A stretch of 17,495 bases of DNA. Origin: Paracoccaceae bacterium (GTDB lineage Bacteria; Pseudomonadota; Alphaproteobacteria; Rhodobacterales; Rhodobacteraceae). How positions within the stretch are numbered: position 1 is the stretch's first letter; each line of letters begins with the position of its first letter. The notes beneath the pieces were generated by a model. That model searched no databases and had not been told where the DNA came from. It worked only from the letters and a program-made list of their open reading frames with translations. The stretch covers positions 1 to 17,495 of the forward strand of contig JAMWZF010000022.1 of NCBI GenBank assembly GCA_024304875.1. Direction: 5' to 3'. This document shows positions 12,471-17,495 of this stretch, piece by piece. The position numbers were made by a program, and so were the translations under genes.

Positions 12471-13376
12471 ATGCGCCGGAACATGGACATGACCGCCCTG
12501 AGGTCCTTCGTCACCACGGCCGAGGCCGGCGGCGTCACCCGTGCGGCCGGCATCCTGCATCTGACCCAGTCCGCCGTCTCGATGCAGCTCAAGCGGCTCG
12601 AGGACAGCCTCGGCACCGACCTCTTCGACCGGTCCGGCCGGGGCATCGCCCTGACCCCCGAGGGCGAGCAGCTGCTGGGCTATGCCCGCCGACTGGTGGA
12701 GCTGAACGACGAGGCGGTCAGCCGGATGACGGCGCGCGAGTTCGAGGGCGAGATCACCCTCGGCGTGCCCCACGACATCGTGCCCCACTTCATCCCGCCG
12801 GTGCTCAAGCGTTTTGCGGCCGCCTTTCCCCGGATGCGGGTCAATTTCATCTCGTCCCACACGGTCGGCCTGCTGGCCGAGTTCGACAAGGGCAACGCCG
12901 ACCTCATCGTGACCACCGAGGAAAGTTGCGGGCCCGAGGGCATCACCATGGCCGAGATCCCGCTGGTCTGGGTCGGCGCCCCCCAGGGCGAGGCCTGGAA
13001 ACAGCGGCCGCTGCCCATCGCCTTCGAGGACCGCTGCATCTTTCGCGGCAACGTGCAGCGGCGGCTGGACGCAGCGGGCATCCCCTGGACCATGACGGTC
13101 GAGACGGGATCGTCGCGCACGGTCGAGGCGACGGTCAGCGCGGACCTCGCCGTCCACGCCATGCTGATGGGCATGTGGGTGCCGGGGACCGAGCCGGTGG
13201 ACCACGGCGGCGCCCTGCCGGACCTCAAGTCCTACAAGATCAACCTCTACCGCAGCCCCACGGCAACGGGCGAGGTGGAGCAGGCACTGGCGGACTTCCT
13301 GATGGAGGCCTACGGCACCCTCACCCAGGCGCAACCCGCACCACGACCTTCCCGGTCGAGCGTCGCTGCCGAATGA
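12471..13376 (+). CDS. LysR-type transcriptional regulator (VtlR/LsrB-like)
   Basis: A 301-residue LysR-type regulator. The winged-helix domain spans about residues 7-66: LRSFVTTAEAGGVTRAAGIL, HLTQSAVSMQLKRLEDSLG and TDLFDRSGRGIALTPEGEQLL. The TQSAVSMQLKRLE wording and the following YARRLVELNDEAV match the group that includes VtlR/LsrB of Rhizobiales. The remainder is a two-lobe effector domain (EITLGVPHDIVPHFIPPVL onward). The start ATG 12471 has AGGA seven bases upstream; ATG 12483 (MDMTALRS) would also give a complete domain. It is divergent from the DUF1127 gene, a plausible direct target. Its last 56 bp overlap the 3' end of the convergent oxidoreductase gene. Confidence 0.9.
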   Translation: MRRNMDMTALRSFVTTAEAGGVTRAAGILHLTQSAVSMQLKRLEDSLGTDLFDRSGRGIALTPEGEQLLGYARRLVELNDEAVSRMTAREFEGEITLGVPHDIVPHFIPPVLKRFAAAFPRMRVNFISSHTVGLLAEFDKGNADLIVTTEESCGPEGITMAEIPLVWVGAPQGEAWKQRPLPIAFEDRCIFRGNVQRRLDAAGIPWTMTVETGSSRTVEATVSADLAVHAMLMGMWVPGTEPVDHGGALPDLKSYKINLYRSPTATGEVEQALADFLMEAYGTLTQAQPAPRPSRSSVAAE

Positions 13377-14289
13377 GGTCCATCGCCTCGGCCGCGCGGT
13401 CCAGCGGCAGGACATCGCTGACGTGCGGATGCAGCCGGCCGGCCTCGAACCAGCGGGTCAGTTCGGCGAGGCTCTCGGCCATCACGTCCGGCGCAAAGCG
13501 GCGGTAGCCGCCCCAGTAGAAGCCGATCACGTCGAGGTTCTTGACCAGAAGGTGGTTGGCCGGGACCTGGGGGACCTCGCCGCTGGCGAAGCCGATGACG
13601 ACAAGGCGGGCCTCGCGGTTTGCGGCGCGCATCAGGGTCTTGAACAGGCCGCCGCCCACCGCGTCGTAGGCCACGTCGAGGCCGCCGAGGGCCTTCAGGC
13701 GCTCCAGCAGGTCCGGGTCCGAGGGGTCGAAGGTGATCTCGGCGCCCGCCGCCTCGGCCACCTTGCGCTTCTTGGCGCCGCGGGCGATGCCGATCACCCG
13801 CGCGCCCATCTCGCGGCCGATCTCGACTGCCGTCAGGCCCACGCCGCCCGCGGCGCCGGTGACCACTAGCGTCTCGCCTTCGGTCAGCCGGGCGCGGCGC
13901 GCGAGGGCGAGGTGCGAGGTGCCGTAGGCGACCTGGAAGCCGGCGGCCTCCTCGTCGGACATCGCATCGGGCACAGGGAGGCAGAGCGCGGCGGGGAAGC
14001 AGCCCCGCTCGGCCAGGCCGCCCTGTCCGGCGAAGACTGCGACTCGCGCGCCGAGGGCCGGCGCACTCACGCCGGGACCATGGGCCAGGACCCGGCCGCA
14101 GACTTCGAGTCCGAGGGTGAAAGGCGCGGGGGGGGTGTCCTGATAGGTGCCCTCGGCCATCAAGAGATCGGCGAAGTTGAGCCCGCATGCCAGGATCTCG
14201 ATGAGGACTTCGCCTTCCGCGGGACGGGGGTCAGGCAGGTCGACGAGGGCGAGCGGCGCGCCGGGTGCCCGAGATTGCAGCGCTTTCAT
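13321..14289 (-). CDS. Zinc-free quinone oxidoreductase (MDR superfamily)
   Basis: A 322-residue medium-chain dehydrogenase/reductase of the NADPH:quinone oxidoreductase (QOR/zeta-crystallin) group. The N-terminal GroES-like domain has ILACGLNFADLLMAEGTY (about 32-49) in place of the zinc-ligand motif of alcohol dehydrogenases. The Rossmann domain carries TLVVTGAAGGVGLTAVEIG (about 141-159; AAGGVG dinucleotide loop) and a following IARGAKKRKVAEAAGA, whose Arg/Lys residues favour NADPH. The C-terminus (QRRSTGKVVVRV) is the family ending. Substrate is not determinable; likely quinones or enones. Its 3' end overlaps the LysR gene by 56 bp, and no clear ribosome site precedes ATG 14289. Confidence 0.9.
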   Translation of the reverse strand: MKALQSRAPGAPLALVDLPDPRPAEGEVLIEILACGLNFADLLMAEGTYQDTPPAPFTLGLEVCGRVLAHGPGVSAPALGARVAVFAGQGGLAERGCFPAALCLPVPDAMSDEEAAGFQVAYGTSHLALARRARLTEGETLVVTGAAGGVGLTAVEIGREMGARVIGIARGAKKRKVAEAAGAEITFDPSDPDLLERLKALGGLDVAYDAVGGGLFKTLMRAANREARLVVIGFASGEVPQVPANHLLVKNLDVIGFYWGGYRRFAPDVMAESLAELTRWFEAGRLHPHVSDVLPLDRAAEAMDLIRQRRSTGKVVVRVAPG

Positions 14290-14563
14290 CGTGGCGAATC
14301 AAGCGTTAACCGCTCGGCAACACGAGAGAATTGCGGCGCGTTAATCTGAAATGAGTAATTCTTGTGCATGTTTTTGTCCGCCACCGACCTGAAAGCCGGG
14401 TCTTGGGCTGTCCTTTTGGTCAGGTTGACCCATGCAACCCTTGCGTGTTGGTTCGAGCCACTGGCAAGACCCTTGTCAGATGGAAGAGTGCGGTGGCGGC
14501 TTGGTCAGGGCCGGGGAAGCTCGGGGCTATATGCCGGGCCACCATGACAGGAAAGGTACCGTG
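14290..14563. promoter_or_regulatory. Divergent intergenic region with several short dyads
   Basis: This 274-bp spacer between the oxidoreductase and the XRE regulator has an AT-rich part (about 14336-14376) and then short palindromes: GGTCA-GGT-TGACC (14418-14430), GCAA-CCC-TTGC (14434-14444) and CAAG-ACC-CTTG (14465-14475). The direct repeat ACCCTTG (14437-14443 and 14469-14475) is spaced 32 bp. I see no ORF with a family match, no tRNA and no clear -35/-10 pair. Confidence 0.4.
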
Positions 14564-14932
14564 ATGAAACACCCTGTGGACGTGCATGTCGGCAAGCGGA
14601 TCCGGCATCGCCGGTGGATCTGCGGCACCACGCAGCAGCAGCTGGCCGAGAAGGTCGGCATCAAGTTCCAGCAGATCCAGAAGTACGAGACCGGGATGAA
14701 CCGCGTCTCCGCGTCCCGCCTGTGGGACATCGCGCACGCGCTCGACGTGCCGGTGTCGTTCTTCTTCGATGGTCTCGGCGACGGCCAGATGCCGGTCGGC
14801 ACCTCCGACATGCCCAGCGATCTGCTGTCGGACCGCGAGGCGCTGGAGCTTCTGCGCTCCTACTACGCCATCCCCGAGACGCAGCGGCGGCGGCTGTTCG
14901 ACCTCGCCAGGGTGCTGAGCGACGCGGCCTGA
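14564..14932 (+). CDS. XRE-family helix-turn-helix regulator
   Basis: A 122-residue DNA-binding protein with a Cro/CI helix-turn-helix at about residues 11-65: VGKRIRHRRWICGTTQQQLA, EKVGIKFQQIQKYETGMNRV and SASRLWDIAHALDVPVSFFF. The FQQIQKYE-x-G-x-NRVSASRLW wording is that of the alphaproteobacterial group that includes rhizobial PraR/PhrR. The remaining part is an acidic tail, then LLRSYYAIPETQRRRLFDLARVL. The frame is open upstream to 14432, but ATG 14564 has AGGAAAGG seven bases before it and gives the family N-terminus MKHPVDVHVG; GTG 14561 is an alternative. It is likely self-regulated through the upstream dyads, which is inference. Confidence 0.88.
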   Translation: MKHPVDVHVGKRIRHRRWICGTTQQQLAEKVGIKFQQIQKYETGMNRVSASRLWDIAHALDVPVSFFFDGLGDGQMPVGTSDMPSDLLSDREALELLRSYYAIPETQRRRLFDLARVLSDAA

Positions 14933-14946
14933 TCGCGGGCCGGCGG

Positions 14947-14975
14947 TTGACGGACCGCGCCGGACCAAGCTAGGC
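14947..14975 (+). promoter_or_regulatory. Promoter of the HisN-like phosphatase gene
   Basis: TTGACG (14947-14952), a 17-bp spacer and CTAGGC (14970-14975) resemble the rnpB promoter. The predicted start near 14982 leaves a leader of about 25 bases before GTG 15008. Confidence 0.6.
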
Positions 14976-15007
14976 GCAGCGGGTCAGCCTTTTCCGGGGT
15001 CCCTGCC

Positions 15008-15820
15008 GTGCGTTCCGCGACACCTTTGACAGACGCCGAGTCGGAGGCCATCCGTGCCACCGCCCATCGCCTTGCCGATGCGGCGCGCGGCGCGATCCTG
15101 CCGCTGTTCCGAAGCGGCCTGACGGCCGACAACAAGCAGTCCGGGGGCTACGATCCCGTCACCGAGGCCGACCGCGCCGCAGAGAGGGCGATGCGCGCGA
15201 TCCTTGCCGAGGAGCGCCCGGACGACGCCATCCTGGGCGAGGAATACGGGACCACCGGCGGGAGCAGCGGCCTCACCTGGGTCCTCGACCCGGTCGACGG
15301 GACCCGCGCCTTCGTCGCCGGCGCGCCGACCTGGGGCGTGCTGATCGCCGTCACCGACGGCGCAGGCCCGATCTACGGCATCATCGACCAACCCTACATC
15401 GGCGAGCGCTTCGAGGGCGGCTTCGGTCATGCCGCGATGACCGGCCCCCGGGGCAAGTCGGCTCTCGCGACGCGGACCGGCGGGCCGCTGTCGGATGCAG
15501 TGCTCTTCACCACCTTCCCCGAGGTCGGCACCCCGCAGGACCGCGCGGGTTTCGAGGCCGTGGCGTCCGGGGTCAGGCTGACCCGCTACGGGTTGGACTG
15601 CTACGCCTATGCCCTGGTCGCCGGCGGCCACGCGGACCTGGTGATCGAGGCCGGCCTTCAGGCCTACGACATCTGCGCCCCCATCGCGGTGATCGAGGCG
15701 GCGGGCGGCATCGTGACCGACTGGTCCGGCGGTCCGGTCCACCAGGGCGGCCGGGCCCTCGCCGCCGCAAACGCGGAGATCCACGCCGCCGCGATGGAGC
15801 GCCTCGCGCCCTTCGCGTGA
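15008..15820 (+). CDS. hisN: Inositol-monophosphatase-family phosphatase, probable histidinol-phosphatase HisN
   Basis: A 270-residue magnesium-dependent phosphatase. The metal sites are complete: DPVTEADRAAE (about 49-59), GEEYG with Glu78/Glu79, WVLDPVDGTRAF (Asp94, Asp97) and YDICAPIAVIEAAGG near the C-terminus. The wording GGYDPVTEAD, TRAFVAGAPTWGVLIA and the YGLDCYAYALVAGGHADLV block fit the HisN branch, which dephosphorylates histidinol phosphate, better than inositol or fructose-bisphosphate phosphatases. The start is GTG 15008; a downstream ATG would cut the first helix. No other his genes are visible, which is normal for alphaproteobacterial hisN. Inositol or another sugar phosphate remains possible. 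Confidence 0.85.
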   Translation: MRSATPLTDAESEAIRATAHRLADAARGAILPLFRSGLTADNKQSGGYDPVTEADRAAERAMRAILAEERPDDAILGEEYGTTGGSSGLTWVLDPVDGTRAFVAGAPTWGVLIAVTDGAGPIYGIIDQPYIGERFEGGFGHAAMTGPRGKSALATRTGGPLSDAVLFTTFPEVGTPQDRAGFEAVASGVRLTRYGLDCYAYALVAGGHADLVIEAGLQAYDICAPIAVIEAAGGIVTDWSGGPVHQGGRALAAANAEIHAAAMERLAPFA

Positions 15821-15903
15821 TCCCGATGCGCCTGTAGCGGCGCCCCCTCTTCCGAAAGCTTCGAGGTGTCGCCCGCCCCTTGCCGGCTGCCCGGTTTCGC
15901 CCG

Positions 15904-15945
15904 ACCCTCCGGGGGGATATTTACGGGTCCAGAGAAAGCAGGAGA
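15904..15945. repeat. ATATTT-type dispersed intergenic element
   Basis: A C-then-G run (CCCTCCGGGGGG), the core GATATTTACGGG and a purine-rich tail (AGAGAAAGCAGGAGAGG) occupy the leader just before the deaminase start. The layout (C/G block, ATTT core, GA-rich tail) parallels 8707-8738. GACCC (15903-15907) can pair with GGGTC (15925-15929). The tail supplies the ribosome site GGAG at 15941-15944. Confidence 0.4.
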
Positions 15946-15952
15946 GGCGGGC

Positions 15953-17293
15953 ATGGCGGATCTGGTGCTGAGAGGGGCCGAGGTCGTCCTGACCATGGAC
16001 GATGCCGGGTCCGAGCCGGTTCACGCCGACGTCCATGTCTCGGACGGGGTGATCGTCGCGGTCGGGCCCGGTCTGGAGGTTGCGGGCGCCGAGGAGGTCG
16101 CGGTCCGGGGCTGCGTCCTGACCCCCGGCCTCGTGAACACCCACCACCATCTCTACCAGTCCCTCACCCGCGCCGTGCCGGGCGGCCAGGACGCGCTGCT
16201 GTTCGGCTGGCTCAGGACGCTCTACCCGATCTGGGCCCGGTTCACGCCCGGGGATGTCCACCTCTCGACCCAGCTGGGGCTGGCCGAACTGGCACTGTCG
16301 GGCTGCTCGATGTCTGCGGACCACCTCTACCTCTACCCGAACGGCGCCCGGCTGGATGACACCATCGCGGCGGCGGCGGAGGTGGGCCTGCGGTTCCACC
16401 CGACACGGGGCGCGATGTCGATCGGGGAATCGCTGGGCGGCCTGCCGCCCGACGCGCTGGTCGAGGACGAGGCGGCGATCCTGGAGGATTGCATCCGCGT
16501 CGTCGACGCCTTTCACGATCCGAGCCCCGGCGCGATGATCCGGGTCGGCCTCGCCCCCTGCTCGCCGTTCTCGGTCAGCCGCGACCTGATGCGCGAGGCG
16601 GCCCTGCTGGCGCGGGACAAGGGTGTGATGCTCCACACCCACCTGGCCGAGAACGACGAGGACGTGGCCTATTCGCTGGCGCAGTTCGGATGCCGCCCCG
16701 GCCAATACGCCGAGGACCTCGGCTGGACCGGGCCGGACGTCTGGCACGCCCATTGCGTCAAGCTCGACGCCGGCGAGATCGGCGTCTTCGCCCGCTCGCG
16801 CACCGGAGTCGCCCATTGCCCCTGTTCCAACTGCCGCCTCGGCTCGGGCATCGCGCCGCTGCGGGACATGGTGGACGCCGGGGTGCCGGTGGGCCTCGGC
16901 GTCGACGGCTCGGCCTCGAACGACCGGGGGGCGATCATGGCCGAGGCGCGGCAGGCGATGCTGCTTCAGCGGGTGAGCCGCGGGGCCGACGCGATGAGCG
17001 CGCGGGAGGCGCTGCGCCTCGCCACCCGGGGCGGAGCCGAGGTGCTGGGCCGGGGCGGGGAGTGCGGCCGGATTGCCCCCGGCTACCGCGCCGACATCGC
17101 CGCCTGGGACGTCACCGGCATCGACAGCGCCGGCAGCTGGGACCCCGCCGCGCTCGTCCTGGCCGGCCCCGACAAGGTGCGGGACCTCTGGGTCGAGGGG
17201 CGCCGCATCGTGCGCGGCGGGGTGCTGGAGACGCTGGACGTCTCGGCGATCTCCCGCCGCGCACGGGCCGCGGCCGCGCGATTGTCCGCCTGA
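15953..17293 (+). CDS. 8-oxoguanine deaminase-like amidohydrolase
   Basis: A 446-residue amidohydrolase-superfamily (TIM-barrel) deaminase. Metal-site residues are all present: His64 and His66 in NTHHHLYQSLTR, His230 and Glu233 in HTHLAEND, His265/His267 in WHAHCVKLD and Asp318 in GLGVDGSASND. The HHHLYQSLTR and CSNCRLGSGIAPLRDM blocks match 8-oxoguanine deaminases (hydrolysis to urate plus ammonia), relatives of AtzB-type and guanine deaminases. The frame is open back to a GTG at 15866, but ATG 15953 has GGAG eight bases upstream and starts with the family strand MADLVLRGAEVVL; the longer form would translate the repeat element. Substrate is inferred; other oxidised purines or triazines are possible. 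Confidence 0.85.
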   Translation: MADLVLRGAEVVLTMDDAGSEPVHADVHVSDGVIVAVGPGLEVAGAEEVAVRGCVLTPGLVNTHHHLYQSLTRAVPGGQDALLFGWLRTLYPIWARFTPGDVHLSTQLGLAELALSGCSMSADHLYLYPNGARLDDTIAAAAEVGLRFHPTRGAMSIGESLGGLPPDALVEDEAAILEDCIRVVDAFHDPSPGAMIRVGLAPCSPFSVSRDLMREAALLARDKGVMLHTHLAENDEDVAYSLAQFGCRPGQYAEDLGWTGPDVWHAHCVKLDAGEIGVFARSRTGVAHCPCSNCRLGSGIAPLRDMVDAGVPVGLGVDGSASNDRGAIMAEARQAMLLQRVSRGADAMSAREALRLATRGGAEVLGRGGECGRIAPGYRADIAAWDVTGIDSAGSWDPAALVLAGPDKVRDLWVEGRRIVRGGVLETLDVSAISRRARAAAARLSA

Positions 17294-17380
17294 TGGCCAC
17301 ATTCCGCCCCAAGGAGGCCCCATTCCGCAGGTTTCAAGGCCGGTAATATCTGGCAGACCCCGGACAGGAGCCTGAGACCC

Positions 17381-17495
17381 ATGCATCACCTCGCCGCCGC
17401 CCTGATTGGCGTCGCCCTCGTCCTGACACCCAATGCGTCGGCGCCGCAGGTGCCGACGCCGGACCGGATCGTCCCGGCCCCTGCTGCCGGTGCTC
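17381..17495 (+). CDS. Exported protein, 5' end only (cut by window edge)
   Basis: ATG 17381, with AGGAG at 17366-17370, opens a frame running off the right edge. The 38 visible residues are a signal peptide (MHHLAAALIGVALVLTPNAS, with likely cleavage near NASA) followed by a Pro/Ala-rich stretch (PQVPTPDRIVPAPAAGA). No domain is visible, so no function is proposed. A candidate -10 TAATAT lies at 17344-17349, and ATTCCGC repeats at 17301-17307 and 17322-17328. Confidence 0.6.
   Translation, partial: MHHLAAALIGVALVLTPNASAPQVPTPDRIVPAPAAGA

Noticed and set aside
14446..14462. GGTTCGAGCC resembling a tRNA T-arm
   Set aside because: The flanking bases do not form a 5-bp T stem, and no acceptor, D or anticodon arm can be laid out around it.
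14984..17389. An 801-codon open frame on the minus strand
   Set aside because: It is antisense to the HisN-like phosphatase and the deaminase, both of which have complete family motifs. Its translation is rich in Arg, Gly, His and Asp with no domain, as expected from GC-biased shadow frames.

Overview
The window is 17.5 kb of GC-rich (roughly 68-70% by eye), tightly packed bacterial chromosome. Most likely source: an alphaproteobacterium of the Rhodobacteraceae/Roseobacter group. The pointers are a DUF1127 small protein divergent from a LysR gene, a VPLPA-CTERM surface protein, an alphaproteobacterial class A RNase P RNA, sigma70 promoters of the form TTGAC(A/G)-N16/17-CTAGG or TAGAAG, and ATATTT/GTATTT intergenic elements. 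No insertion sequence, integrase, phage gene, CRISPR array or tRNA was seen. It reads as stable core chromosome with a few accessory functions.

Layout. 1-1240: a truncated LysR-type regulator gene (minus) divergent from an SbtA-like sodium-dependent bicarbonate permease (plus), with two T-N11-A sites between them. 1326-3416: an RNA-modification neighbourhood, with 23S rRNA pseudouridine synthase RluB and an unassigned UbiE-like methyltransferase (minus, probable operon) divergent from the tRNA adenosine deaminase tadA around a perfect 15-bp dyad. 3494-3557: a long inverted repeat between convergent genes. 3622-5029: an MBL-fold hydrolase (UPF0173) divergent from an alkaline-ceramidase-like integral membrane protein. 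5060-8279: gatC-gatA, an Excalibur-domain lipoprotein and an AmiD-like N-acetylmuramoyl-L-alanine amidase, all plus strand with minimal gaps. 8285-9056: rnpB and rpmG, each with its own promoter and terminator. 9073-10100: an overlapping pair, a P-loop kinase-like protein and a GNAT acetyltransferase.

10154-11956: a VPLPA-CTERM exported protein and a Bax-inhibitor-1 family membrane protein (both minus). 12132-14289: a DUF1127 small protein (minus) divergent from a LysR regulator (plus), whose 3' end overlaps a convergent zinc-free quinone oxidoreductase (minus). 14564-17293: an XRE-type regulator, a HisN/inositol-monophosphatase family phosphatase and an 8-oxoguanine deaminase-like amidohydrolase. 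17381-17495: the first codons of an exported protein cut by the window edge.

Translation and RNA genes dominate (rluB, tadA, gatCA, rpmG, rnpB). They are mixed with envelope functions (amidase, lipoprotein, BI-1, CTERM protein, ceramidase-like protein) and scavenging or salvage enzymes. I found no convincing undescribed multi-gene system. The best leads are a probable CTG start codon for the amidase, the LysR/DUF1127 divergent pair, the ceramidase-like protein with an intact ACER-type metal site, the long inverted repeat with its dispersed relatives, and an RpoH-like promoter in front of the BI-1 gene.
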